A DNA stretch of 39,329 nucleotides from Bacillota bacterium (GCA_023405135.1 JAEXYZ010000018.1:1-39329); one strand, 5' to 3'; shown: positions 1 to 8,128, numbered from the stretch's first letter. Translations and numbers: made by a program. Notes: generated by a model not told the origin, from the sequence alone.

Positions 1-39
1 TATTTATTTTTATAATCATTATCGTTATACAAAAAAATT

Positions 40-80
40 AAACGGCTTAAGCCCTTTAGAATTCCGAGCTCAAGCCGCTT
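40..80 (-). terminator. Terminator after yqhG
   Basis: A 12-13 bp imperfect inverted repeat (arms 40-52 and 68-80, core GGCTTAAGC against GCTCAAGCC) is followed on the minus strand by a U-run encoded at 31-38. It would end the yqhH-yqhG transcript. The plus-strand side (AAAATCTTTTTATT) is also T-rich, so it may act in both directions. Confidence 0.75.
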
Positions 81-155
81 AAAATCTTTTTATTATTTAC
101 ACTGTCTACTTGACGGGGAGCAGTTCAAAACTTCTAGATAGCCTTGATATTTCTT

Positions 156-938
156 TTATTTTAAATAAAACAAACCACCATTTATGATTTCAACTTTAAT
201 TCTAGGGTTATAACGCTCTTCTAATGCTTTTTTTTCGATTTCATAGCTTTCCGGCTTTTCGTTTACTCCTTCATAAAAATAATCTAAAACATTTTGTTCC
301 TTTTCCCACCGCATTTTTGCTTCTTCAGCCCAAGTGTGATCATCATTTTGAATAATGTTTTGAATCATTGAATCTAACCGTTCAAGAGCACGACTAGGCT
401 TGATAATATATTGTAAACAAAATACATTTTCAGGAGTTTTAGAATCTAAATTCAACTGACAAATCGATTCATGAAACTGATCAACTATTTCACCATTAAT
501 TAAATTAATACCTAAGGAATAAATTCTTTCCTTTGTTCGATCACAATAATAGGAAACTTTATAATTGACACAAAAATACGGGATTAACGTGATTGGTTTT
601 CCATTAGACGAATCCACTTTTTCATACATTTGCACATAAGAACCGAGTTCCTTAGTTGCTTTAAATATTTGGTTTAATCGAGCAGAACCAAAGTGAATAA
701 TTTCACCAAATATTTGATTGGCAACTTTTGTTCGATCTGTAATAAGCGTGAGTTTCGCAGGATTTGGCTCACTATTTGTTTTTTCAATGTATTGCCAATA
801 AAATGGACGATTCATTATTTTTTTATCAATATCAATAGTTAATTGAACGGATAATTGATGTCCTTCATCAGATAATATCTCGCAATTCGTTTCTTTAAAA
901 AAAGTGTATAAATAGTCATGAACTTGTGATGCAAACAT
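156..938 (-). CDS. yqhG: YqhG family protein of unknown function
   Basis: This 260-residue protein matches my memory of B. subtilis YqhG, notably the N-terminal stretch VQLTIDIDKKIMNRPFYWQY and the following NPAKLTLITDRT. It has no signal peptide or membrane segment and is rich in charged residues. No biochemical function is established for the family that I know of. In Bacillus the gene follows the SNF2 helicase gene yqhH, as here with a 55-nt gap, which supports both the name and co-transcription. An earlier TTG at 947 gives three more codons but lies only 2 nt from the AAAGGAG site. The ATG at 938 sits about 10 nt from it and was chosen. Confidence 0.85.
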   Translation of the reverse strand: MFASQVHDYLYTFFKETNCEILSDEGHQLSVQLTIDIDKKIMNRPFYWQYIEKTNSEPNPAKLTLITDRTKVANQIFGEIIHFGSARLNQIFKATKELGSYVQMYEKVDSSNGKPITLIPYFCVNYKVSYYCDRTKERIYSLGINLINGEIVDQFHESICQLNLDSKTPENVFCLQYIIKPSRALERLDSMIQNIIQNDDHTWAEEAKMRWEKEQNVLDYFYEGVNEKPESYEIEKKALEERYNPRIKVEIINGGLFYLK

Positions 939-993
939 TTGATGCAATTCTCCTTTCGTTCATAACAGATTCTTTTGGCGCAGAACGAACGCG

Positions 994-2517
994 CTACGCT
1001 TTTCTGGTTAATATATCATCTAAATCTCCTACTACTTTTTCAAAGACATCGATTTTCTCACCTAGTAGGTTAAGGATTTTTTGTTCTATTGTGTCTTCGA
1101 TAGCTAAATTATAAATATGAACATCTGACTCTTGTCCCAAACGATGAACACGCCCAATACGTTGTTCTAGTTTCATTGGATTCCATGGTAAGTCATAATT
1201 GATAACATGATGACAAAATTGAAGGTTAATCCCTTCACCACCTGATTCTGTCGCGATTAATACTTGATCGCGTTCTCTAAATAATTGCTTCACCCAATCA
1301 CGTTTACTTTTACTAAATTTACCGTTAAACAACACACTTGTAATCCCTTTTGTGTATAAATACCATTGAATATATGCTTGCGTTGCACGATATTCGGTAA
1401 AAATGATTACTTTATCGTTTGCATTTTTAATAATTTCGTAAGCTTTTTCTGCTTTCGCGTTAATTTCTAGTTTCATTAATTTTTCAATGATTTTTTCTAT
1501 ATAATCCATTTCTTCTTTTGTAATACACTTTTGCAACATCTTATTTAATGTTAAAAATGTAGCCTCTTTACTACTGCACATTTCCTTCAATAAAGTAACC
1601 ATTGTAAATGAACTTGAAAATACAGATGAAATATTTTTCAATTCACAAATCATATCATAAACTTCACGTTCTTCATTTGTGAATTGAATTGGAATTGTTT
1701 CCACTTTACGATTTGTCCATTCAATTCCAGTATCTTGCCTACGATTTCTTACCATTACTTGATTAACTAGTTCTTTTAAGTACCTTACATGTTCTAAACT
1801 GTTTTTCGTGGCTGAAAATGATGATTGAAATGTTTCATAATTTCCTAAATGTCCTGGTTTTAATAAAGATACTAGATAAAAAATTTCAAACACATCATTT
1901 TGAATTGGTGTTGCTGTAAGCAATAAACAAAACTTTTTCTTTAAGCTTTGAACAAACTCATAGATTTGCGTTTTATGATTTTTTAATTTATGTGCTTCAT
2001 CGATAATAATCATATCGTAATCTTGCTCATAAATTTTTTCTCTATGTGGACTTTTTTTTGCTGTATCCATACTCATTACAACGACATCATATTGATCTAA
2101 TGGGGTATTTTTTTTATAAGGGATGGCAGGGATAAAAAAGCGAATATTTAGCTCTGTCACCCATTGGTTTTGTAATGAAGCAGGAACTAAAATAAGTACC
2201 TTTTTTACGATTCCGCGGATCATATATTCTTTCATTATTAATCCCGCTTCAATCGTTTTCCCAAGCCCTACTTCATCAGCAAGGATCGCTTTGCCGTTCA
2301 TTTTTTCAATTACTGTTTGAGCTGCTTCTATCTGATGTGGTAATAATTGAATATTCGTTAGAAACTTTGGAGCTTGAAGACCTGAAAATTCAGGAATTAA
2401 GTTCATTTTTTCAATATCATAACTCATCTTATAGAGTTTCCAGCTATCCCATGGTCCATCATTTTCAACACGTTCGATATAATTTTCTCTCCAATTAGAC
2501 GACCTTTCAATAATCAT
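994..2517 (-). CDS. yqhH: SNF2-family DEAD/DEAH-box helicase YqhH
   Basis: A 507-residue Swi2/Snf2 ATPase with both RecA-like lobes. The Walker A region reads DEVGLGKTIEAG near residue 80, the Walker B/DEAH box is IIIDEAHKL near 175, and motif III is LTATPIQND near 203. The second lobe carries ESGGEGINLQ and motif VI QRIGRVHRLGQ near 460. The family uses ATP hydrolysis to translocate on double-stranded DNA and remodel protein-DNA complexes; the specific target here is unknown. The ATG at 2517 follows GAGGTGGCTTC, a good ribosome binding site. In B. subtilis this gene lies divergent from the glycine-cleavage operon gcvT; here no gcvT follows, only 700 nt of AT-rich sequence. Confidence 0.92.
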   Translation of the reverse strand: MIIERSSNWRENYIERVENDGPWDSWKLYKMSYDIEKMNLIPEFSGLQAPKFLTNIQLLPHQIEAAQTVIEKMNGKAILADEVGLGKTIEAGLIMKEYMIRGIVKKVLILVPASLQNQWVTELNIRFFIPAIPYKKNTPLDQYDVVVMSMDTAKKSPHREKIYEQDYDMIIIDEAHKLKNHKTQIYEFVQSLKKKFCLLLTATPIQNDVFEIFYLVSLLKPGHLGNYETFQSSFSATKNSLEHVRYLKELVNQVMVRNRRQDTGIEWTNRKVETIPIQFTNEEREVYDMICELKNISSVFSSSFTMVTLLKEMCSSKEATFLTLNKMLQKCITKEEMDYIEKIIEKLMKLEINAKAEKAYEIIKNANDKVIIFTEYRATQAYIQWYLYTKGITSVLFNGKFSKSKRDWVKQLFRERDQVLIATESGGEGINLQFCHHVINYDLPWNPMKLEQRIGRVHRLGQESDVHIYNLAIEDTIEQKILNLLGEKIDVFEKVVGDLDDILTRKA

Positions 2518-3223
2518 GAAGCCACCTCACTTTTGGTACCTATTAGATTGTCCAAAAATGAAAAATATATGATATTTATATCGTTTGTAACAAAAATTCA
2601 ACAAATTTAATTTTTTTGTCACAGGAAATTCGTATGTATGATGATTAAAAAAACACTCAAATTAATCTATTTTCTCCACTTCTATGAATACATATTATAC
2701 TGCTCAAGTGTTACTATATAATTTCTTCTTTATGTTCCATTTATTATATGAAATTCCATTGATAGACCTTTTCATAGTATTTTCTATATTTTCTCGGCTT
2801 CAAAAATTATATTAATATTATATTTTGTGTGAAATTATCTCAATTTTCCAACTATTTTAAATCAACCTACTTCTTGCTCGTAATAGTAAAAAGCCGTCAT
2901 TTTTCGAGATTTTGTCGATAATGTTTTACCAGATAATGACATCATACCATAAGTTTATTTCAACTATAAAAACAAGTCTTGAAAATTTTATATTATGTTA
3001 AATCCCTTATAAATATTGACTTTATGGAAATTAAGATTTTTATGGTATCAACTAAAATTAATTTTGATCATAAAATTCATGTCATTTGTGACAAATTTGT
3101 GAATTCAAACATTTTAACCACAAACCGACATTTTTTTTATATTTTGTAGTATACAATAGCTTAAGCCACTACAAATTTTAGTAGGAAATTTACTATAATA
3201 CAAAATTATGGAGGAGTTTCTAA
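2518..3223. other. 700-nt intergenic region without a recognisable gene
   Basis: Very AT-rich sequence between the divergent yqhH and the Spo0E-like gene. I see no open frame with a ribosome binding site and no glycine-riboswitch-like structure. A TTTGTCGAT at 2911-2919 resembles a Spo0A box (consensus TTTGTCGAA), but it lies some 300 nt from the Spo0E-like gene. TATACAAT at 3150-3157 could be a -10 element, without a good -35. Confidence 0.5.
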
Positions 3224-3388
3224 ATGAAAAGGAAATTTTACAAACAAATATTAAAGTTATTAATTGAAATGAAAAGAAAGGATATGTATAAGAAAGCAAA
3301 TAATCTAGGTTTTACACATCCAGAAACAGTTACATGTAGTCAAGAATTAGATGCTTTATTAAATATATATTGCTCTCAGGCTGCATAA
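3224..3388 (+). CDS. Spo0E-family aspartyl-phosphate phosphatase
   Basis: A 54-residue protein with a clear GGAGG ribosome binding site at 3210-3214 and ATG at 3224. Its C-terminal half carries the signature of the Spo0E/YisI/YnzD family, SQELDALLNIY at residues 39-49, preceded by a basic helix from about residue 4 to 28. Family members are two-helix hairpins that dephosphorylate phospho-Spo0A and so delay sporulation. Several paralogues are usual per genome, so I give no specific symbol. It stands alone on the plus strand between two minus-strand genes and ends in a perfect inverted repeat at 3612-3654, though that is 220 nt away. The family signature makes the call confident; the precise target is inferred. 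Confidence 0.85.
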   Translation: MKRKFYKQILKLLIEMKRKDMYKKANNLGFTHPETVTCSQELDALLNIYCSQAA

Positions 3389-3404
3389 AAAAGGAGGAAT
3401 TATT

Positions 3405-3446
3405 ATTCATAATTTACATATTGTTTATGACGATGATCCCAGTTAG
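3405..3446 (+). CDS. Possible 13-codon ORF with ATT start
   Basis: An excellent AAGGAGG lies at 3391-3397 right after the Spo0E-like stop codon, but no ATG, GTG or TTG follows at a proper distance. The only open frame at good spacing (7 nt) starts with ATT at 3405 and reads IHNLHIVYDDDPS before TAG. ATT starts are rare (infC is the known case). This may instead be a remnant of a lost second gene, or an unused ribosome binding site. Low confidence. Confidence 0.2.
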   Translation: MHNLHIVYDDDPS

Positions 3447-3611
3447 GCAAGAGTAAAATCTGCTTAACTTTTTTTTTACAAAATTTTTATTCATTAAAAT
3501 AATGTCACATTAAAGACATGCCTTCCTTTATTCATTTACCCAAAGAATAAAATAATAAACACAAAAATTTTTAATTTATTTATTTTATGTAAAAATAATT
3601 TTATAAATAGA

Positions 3612-3654
3612 AAATGTCTTAAAAGTTTCCTTACAATAAACTTTTAAGACATTT
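3612..3654. terminator. Perfect 17-bp inverted repeat between convergent genes
   Basis: Arms at 3612-3628 and 3638-3654 (AAATGTCTTAAAAGTTT and its exact complement) with a 9-nt loop. It lies between the 3' ends of the Spo0E-like gene and the XRE regulator gene, so it probably ends transcription from both sides, although neither side has a long uninterrupted U-run. Confidence 0.65.
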
Positions 3655-3706
3655 CATAATTTGTATATTCTTTTTTTATTGCTATGTAATTCTTCTAACA
3701 TTATAC

Positions 3707-4165
3707 TTATTTATATTTTCTTACAATATCCTGCCATTTTTCCATTACTACCATTTCATCAAAGGTGCTAATGACTCGGTAATTCTCATCATCTATAATA
3801 CGATAATGCTTTGTTAAAGTATGTTGTTGAAGTTTAAAACCTTGATGTTCCTTAAGGTTTTTCCACCAAATAACTCCACCCATAGTTTTATTAATCGGTT
3901 TAATATCAACATCATATAAAGTTAATTCTATTACTTCCATTGGATCTGCACCCAATTGTTTATGCAGGGTGGGACTATCACGGAACAATGCACAAATTGC
4001 GATCGCCGTTGTCCAATCAGAAAGAGTCCTACCTTTTTCTATATGGACAAGTATTTTTTTCGATATCCCTAGAATTTCTGCCATTTTTTCTTGCGTATAT
4101 TTATTTTCAGTACGAATCGTTTTTAAATTTTCAGAAGTAATCTGTATAATTAAATCTTTATCCAT
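3707..4165 (-). CDS. XRE-family DNA-binding regulator
   Basis: A 152-residue protein with an N-terminal helix-turn-helix of the Cro/CI (XRE) type at about residues 8-60: LKTIRTENKYTQEKMAEILG, then ISKKILVHIEKGRTLSDWTT. The C-terminal 90 residues match nothing I know and have no membrane segment. The frame stays open to a TTG at 4186, but GAGGTG lies 9 nt upstream of the ATG at 4165, and a TATAAT at 4190-4195 would start transcription at about 4183, after that TTG. I therefore chose ATG 4165. The target genes are unknown; nothing adjacent suggests a toxin-antitoxin partner. Confidence 0.8.
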   Translation of the reverse strand: MDKDLIIQITSENLKTIRTENKYTQEKMAEILGISKKILVHIEKGRTLSDWTTAIAICALFRDSPTLHKQLGADPMEVIELTLYDVDIKPINKTMGGVIWWKNLKEHQGFKLQQHTLTKHYRIIDDENYRVISTFDEMVVMEKWQDIVRKYK

Positions 4166-4189
4166 TGCAGTAAACACCTCACACAATCA

Positions 4190-4195
4190 ATTATA
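4190..4195 (-). promoter_or_regulatory. -10 element of the XRE gene
   Basis: TATAAT on the minus strand, preceded directly by TG, with a weak -35 candidate (TGTTCG, 16-nt spacer). The predicted start of transcription near 4183 supports the shorter regulator. Confidence 0.45.
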
Positions 4196-4199
4196 CAGT

Positions 4200-4485
4200 A
4201 ATTCCCATTTTCGAACATTCCTATTATAATATTATTAGACGTATTTATTTGAAAAAAGTTACAAATTTTCTCATAAAACTTTCTTGACATCCTCATAGAT
4301 ATTCATATGGTCGACACCAATATTGCGAATATATTATTTAGATATGTTTTCTATATACGCTTACAATTATAATTCCAACAATATTAATATAAAATTCAGG
4401 GATAAACATACCAATAATCCCAATAGTTAAAATATTTTACACATATTATTTAACCTTAAAAAATATGCCTAAAAGTAAAATAGAA
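4200..4485. other. AT-rich intergenic stretch, nothing recognised
   Basis: Upstream of the XRE gene and downstream of the phosphatase gene. I see no open frame with a ribosome binding site and no repeat beyond the terminator that follows at 4489. Confidence 0.5.
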
Positions 4486-4488
4486 AGA

Positions 4489-4527
4489 GAAAGTAGACAA
4501 AAGGGAATTTTTAATTAGTCTACTTTC
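4489..4527 (-). terminator. Terminator of the PrpE-like gene
   Basis: A 10-bp perfect stem (GAAAGTAGAC at 4489-4498, GTCTACTTTC at 4518-4527) followed on the minus strand by pyrimidine-rich TCTTTCTATTTT. It lies 19 nt after the stop codon of the metallophosphatase gene. Confidence 0.7.
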
Positions 4528-4545
4528 TTTATTATAAAACAAGAT

Positions 4546-5334
4546 TTAAAATTTATTTACTGGGTTATCTAAACCCTCTTTTCCTGAATAGTTTTTCTTA
4601 GCCTCTACGAAGACGAATTGTTCATCTGGATATCGATACGCAGTTAACTTTCCACCAAAAACTACACCTTGGTCAATATTAATAGTGTTGTTTATAATGA
4701 GGGGCTCTCGTTTTGGATCATGTCCCCAAATAATAAGTAATTCCCCTTTATGTTCCTTAAACCAGTCCTTTCGAATTGGCTTTCCTTTGTCATCCATTCC
4801 TGCTACATCACCATATCGACAGAAATCTTTAATGCGGGAATTTTCCTTTCCAATATATTCATCTTTTATCCCTGCATGGGTACAAACTACCTTATCTTCA
4901 TTATTTTTAGTGAAAATATAATGAGATGGGGCATTCATCAACAATGTTTTAAGCTTAAATTTTAGATCCTTTGTCCTCTCTTTACCGTACGTTTTTTCAT
5001 ATTCAATAAATTCTTGTTCGACATTTTCGTCACCATGGCGAAGCTGTACCTTTCGACCATCAAGCCACCGAGCAATTTTCCAACCGTGATTACTATCAAT
5101 CATATAGGCAAGCCCTGCTTCTACATGTTCTAGAAAAAATAACATGCATTTTATCGATTCCGGCCCTCTACTCATTACATCTCCTAGTGACACAATTTTT
5201 CTTCCATTTGGATGTGTGTAAAGTCCTTTATTATTTTTTACATAGCCTAGCTTTGACAGAAGTTCTAAAAATTCATCGTAACAAGCATGAATATCTCCAA
5301 TAAAATCAAGTCCATTACCTATATCAATTCTCAA
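4546..5334 (-). CDS. PrpE-like metallophosphoesterase
   Basis: A 262-residue member of the calcineurin-like phosphoesterases, closest to PrpE/ApaH-type diadenosine-tetraphosphatases and PPP-type protein phosphatases. Visible motifs are GDIHAC (13-18), GDVMSRGP in place of GDxxDRGP, SNHGWK in place of GNHxxK, CTHAGI, WGHDP, and a PrpE-like C-terminal INIDQGVVFGGKLTAYRYP. The Asp of the DRG triad, which assists the catalytic His in this superfamily, is Ser here. Either the activity is changed or the protein binds nucleotides without hydrolysis. An ATG at 5364 overlaps the upstream stop as ATGA but lacks a ribosome binding site. The TTG at 5334 sits 7 nt after AGAAGGAG and was chosen. Confidence 0.75.
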   Translation of the reverse strand: MRIDIGNGLDFIGDIHACYDEFLELLSKLGYVKNNKGLYTHPNGRKIVSLGDVMSRGPESIKCMLFFLEHVEAGLAYMIDSNHGWKIARWLDGRKVQLRHGDENVEQEFIEYEKTYGKERTKDLKFKLKTLLMNAPSHYIFTKNNEDKVVCTHAGIKDEYIGKENSRIKDFCRYGDVAGMDDKGKPIRKDWFKEHKGELLIIWGHDPKREPLIINNTINIDQGVVFGGKLTAYRYPDEQFVFVEAKKNYSGKEGLDNPVNKF

Positions 5335-5812
5335 AAAATCGCTCCTTCTCATCGTGACTTTCATTGTACAATTTGTAGGCGATATAGTTTGTCATCATTT
5401 TCCTGCGGTTGTCCACGCCCATCCGTATTACTACTTATAAAATAAATAGTTTTATCTTCAATAAAGATATCTCTAATTCTACCAAGTCCAGTTATTATTT
5501 CATGCTGTTCACCTGTTTCTAAATTAAATTCCAATACAGCATTCCCAGCTAAAGTGGCAACATACAATTTCCCTTCAGAATAGGCCATACCTGATGGAGC
5601 CCATGTTCGATTTTGACCAGAAGTGAATAATGGCGCAATCATACCATCTTGTTTCTTCACTCCTTCAATGATTGGCCAACCATAATTTTGACCAGCTTCA
5701 ATTTTGTTTATTTCATCATTTGCATTATTACCATGCTCACTAATATAGAGTGTGTGATCCGTCGTCCAAGTCATACCTTGAGGATTTCGGTGACCGTAAC
5801 TATATACATAAG

Positions 5813-5829
5813 AATTAGGAAAAGGAATT
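5813..5829 (+). repeat. Left imperfect inverted repeat of the reversed segment
   Basis: A 17-nt arm of the form AATT-A-GG-AAAA-GG-AATT. It resembles the complement of the right arm at 6169-6184. The inferred left breakpoint (5825/5826) lies inside the arm. Confidence 0.55.
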
Positions 5830-6171
5830 GCTACAGCTGCAGAAGCAGGGTTATTAGGTTTTGTTCTTGCACAAGGTTTTTCAAAAACAAATGGAGCATT
5901 TGCTTATTATACGTATGTTGATGATGACAAACAATATAATCGTATTGTTACTTTACATTTAGACAATAATAGCTGGAAGGAAGAACAGTTGCTTCTTTAT
6001 GAAATTCCAAGTGGTCGTTTTCACCATGGAGGAAGGCTTGAAATTGGTCCAGATGGCAAGCTTTATGCAACAACTGGTGATGCATTACAATCGTCCATTG
6101 CCCAAGACAAAAATTCACTAGGAGGAAAAATATTACGATTAAATTTGGATGGAACAATTCCTAGTGATAAT
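5826..6171 (+). other. 346-bp segment in reverse orientation within the dehydrogenase gene
   Basis: Read on the plus strand this encodes codons 93-207 of the dehydrogenase without interruption: AEAGLLGFVLAQGF, then YNRIVTLHLDNNSW, the catalytic-site region FHHGGRLEIGPDGKLY, and LNLDGTIPSDN. Both neighbours of the segment encode the same gene on the minus strand. Reversing it joins CAA-ATT-GCT at the N-terminal junction and AAT-CCT-TTT-CCT at the C-terminal junction, both in frame. The breakpoints are ambiguous by one base because both ends begin with A. Confidence 0.85.
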
Positions 6172-6184
6172 TGTTTTTTTAATT
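6169..6184 (+). repeat. Right imperfect inverted repeat of the reversed segment
   Basis: A 16-nt arm, AATTG followed by seven T and AATT; its complement AATT-AAAAAAAC-AATT resembles the left arm. The inferred right breakpoint (6171/6172) lies inside it. Confidence 0.55.
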
Positions 6185-6544
6185 GAACTTGCTGCCTAAT
6201 TACTTCTCCATTTTCAATCTTTACAATAGTTCCTGGTCTTTCAGAAATATAAAATGTTTGTCCCTGTTTATTAATGGACCAAGGAGTATTTAAGTTTTCA
6301 CCTATTACTTCTATATTTAATTCCGATTTACTTACAGGATTTATTGCTTCTTCATTTTTCACTGAAGTATCTTCTTGATTCAAAATAGAACATCCAGTTA
6401 ATATAAAAATAGTCGACATCAATAGTATAAAATGTTTTAACAACAAGCATCATGCCCCTTTACCCGAATTGAATTTACAAAGCAGTATTCACAATTATTT
6501 CAACTTCCATAATAAGTGAAATTTTCAAGATACTAATACTATAT

Positions 6545-6583
6545 AAAAAGGGACTGTCCCGAAACTGAAAATTTCGGGACAGT
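6545..6583 (-). terminator. Hairpin downstream of the MFS exporter gene
   Basis: A perfect 12-bp stem (ACTGTCCCGAAA at 6553-6564, complement at 6572-6583) followed on the minus strand by CCCTTTTTATAT. It separates the MFS exporter gene from the dehydrogenase gene and is the second of two tandem hairpins. Confidence 0.65.
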
Positions 6584-6662
6584 TTACTACCTTCTTTAGT
6601 AAGTATTGCTTATAAATATTGCTCCTGCGGTGGTCACATCAAAATGTCACCATCCTCGTCGC

Positions 6663-6705
6663 AAAGGAGCCGTCCCAAAATGACTTTTCGGACGGCTCCT
6701 TTTTT
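6663..6705. terminator. Hairpin overlapping the MFS stop codon
   Basis: A perfect 13-bp GC-rich stem (AAAGGAGCCGTCC at 6663-6675, complement at 6690-6702). The long T-run is on the plus strand (to 6705), while the minus side has only three T. It forms a tandem terminator with the hairpin at 6553 and shares its GTCCC-type stem core, as often seen for repeated terminator units in Bacillales. Confidence 0.65.
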
Positions 6706-8128
6706 AATGAATATTTTTTATTGGTTCTTCTATTTCAACTGGTTTACTATCACGTACATTTTTTGTAAAGAATGATAAAACAAAGGCAATAGTCGCTATA
6801 ATTAATCCAAATGTTATAGAATTTTGAACCCCTTCAACTAAACCATTTACCGTATCGCCATTATAATTTGTAGTACTAATAGACATAATTGTTACTGCAA
6901 TCGCTGTGCCAATTGCTCCAGTTACTTGCATTAAAGTATTCATGATTGCTGTACCATCAGCATAAAGCTTACGTGGCAATTCATTTAAACCATTCGTTTG
7001 AGCCGGCATCATAACTAAAGAAATTCCTACAAATAAAATGATATGTAATGCGATAATTAAATAAGGTGACGTACTACTATTAATTCCTCGCAAAACAAAA
7101 AGCGAACTAATCACTAAAATTAAACCACCAGGCAACATTTGTTTTGGACCGAACTTGTCAAATAGATTTCCAGCAACTACTGACATGAATGCATTAATAA
7201 CACCACCTGGTAAAAGGATAAGTCCTGCAAATACTGGTGCTAATAATAAAGCCTTTTGTAAATAAATTGGCAAAATTACCATCGTTGATAAAATCGTCAT
7301 CATGCCAACGAGTACGATAATCAAACCAAGTATATACATTGGATATTTAAAGACACGTAAATTTAACATTGGCTGCTTTAGTTTCAATTGACGAATAACA
7401 AAAATAATGAGAGCTAAAGAACCGGCACTAATTGAACTTAATACTTCTGTAGTCGCGAAAGTTCCAAGTTCGCCGGAAACACTAAAGCCGTAAACGACAC
7501 CACCAAAGCCAATAGTTGAAAAGATAAAGGATACAATATCAAATTTCACTTTTTGCACTTCATTAACATTTTGTATGAATTTTAAACCTACAAATAGTGA
7601 AATAAAGAAAAATGGTAGTGCAACCCAGAAAATCCAGTGCCACGATAAATTGTCTAATATAACACCAGCAATCGTAGGTCCTACTGCAGGTGCAAATACG
7701 ATTACAAGTCCGATTTTACCCATAGCTGCTCCACGTTTATGGATTGGATAAACGAGTAATATTACGTTCATCATGAGCGGGATAATAATTGCCGCTCCAA
7801 TAGCTTGCACAATTCGTCCAATAAACAAAATGCTAAATATCGGCGCAATTCCTGAAATCACTGTTCCTGCTATTGAAAACAGTAGCGAAGCTGTAAACAA
7901 TTGACGTGTTGTAAAACGTTGCATTAAAAAGGCAGATACAGGTACTAGTATTCCAAGTGTTAATAAATACCCTGTTGTCAGCCATTGAATAGTAGACGTT
8001 TCTTTACCAAAATCTATCCCTAATTGAACAAACGCCATATTTAATGCAGTTTCGTTAAACAAACCGATAAACGCAGCGATAATAAAGGCAGCAATTATCT
8101 TATTTCGTTGTTCATATAATTGTTCCAT
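6704..8128 (-). CDS. DHA2-family MFS drug exporter
   Basis: A 474-residue membrane protein of the major facilitator superfamily with about 14 hydrophobic segments, as in the EmrB/QacA (DHA2) group. Visible motifs are WLTTGYLLTLGILVPVSAFL in TM2, the loop 2-3 region MQRFTTRQLF, GRIVQAIGAA in TM4, and antiporter motif C at AVGPTIAG in TM5. Such proteins export hydrophobic compounds in exchange for protons; the substrate cannot be read from the sequence. A TTG at 8167 opens the frame earlier but has no ribosome binding site. The ATG at 8128 follows AAAGGAAG and was chosen. It forms a single-gene unit with tandem hairpins at the end. Confidence 0.85.
   Translation of the reverse strand: MEQLYEQRNKIIAAFIIAAFIGLFNETALNMAFVQLGIDFGKETSTIQWLTTGYLLTLGILVPVSAFLMQRFTTRQLFTASLLFSIAGTVISGIAPIFSILFIGRIVQAIGAAIIIPLMMNVILLVYPIHKRGAAMGKIGLVIVFAPAVGPTIAGVILDNLSWHWIFWVALPFFFISLFVGLKFIQNVNEVQKVKFDIVSFIFSTIGFGGVVYGFSVSGELGTFATTEVLSSISAGSLALIIFVIRQLKLKQPMLNLRVFKYPMYILGLIIVLVGMMTILSTMVILPIYLQKALLLAPVFAGLILLPGGVINAFMSVVAGNLFDKFGPKQMLPGGLILVISSLFVLRGINSSTSPYLIIALHIILFVGISLVMMPAQTNGLNELPRKLYADGTAIMNTLMQVTGAIGTAIAVTIMSISTTNYNGDTVNGLVEGVQNSITFGLIIATIAFVLSFFTKNVRDSKPVEIEEPIKNIH

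Larger units (their letters stand above)
5361..6446 (-). pseudogene. PQQ-type sugar dehydrogenase lipoprotein, split by an internal inversion
   Basis: The N-terminal part (6446 down to 6172) starts at a TTG 8 nt after AAAGGGG. It encodes a lipoprotein signal with lipobox LTGC and the blade motif FYISERPGTIVKIENG. The C-terminal part (5825 down to 5361) encodes PFPNSYVYSYGHRNPQG and later WAPSGMAY, typical of the glucose/sorbosone dehydrogenase family. The missing middle (FHHGGRLEIGPDGKLYATTG and LNLDGTIPSDN) is encoded on the plus strand at 5826-6171. As sequenced, the N-terminal frame runs into the reversed segment and stops at 6063. With the segment turned back, the frame is open for exactly 361 codons plus stop. 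The intact protein would be a membrane-anchored six-bladed beta-propeller oxidising sugars with PQQ outside the cell. It may be a dead gene, an off-phase or an assembly error. Confidence 0.85.

Noticed and set aside
2518..3223. Glycine riboswitch or other structured leader
   Set aside because: Looked for because gcvT normally lies opposite yqhH; no matching conserved core or GC-rich stems are present.
5989..6186. Plus-strand frame inside the dehydrogenase locus as an independent gene
   Set aside because: Its sequence is the middle of the flanking dehydrogenase (FHHGGRLEIGPDGKLY, LNLDGTIPSDN); it has no ribosome binding site and is explained by the inversion.
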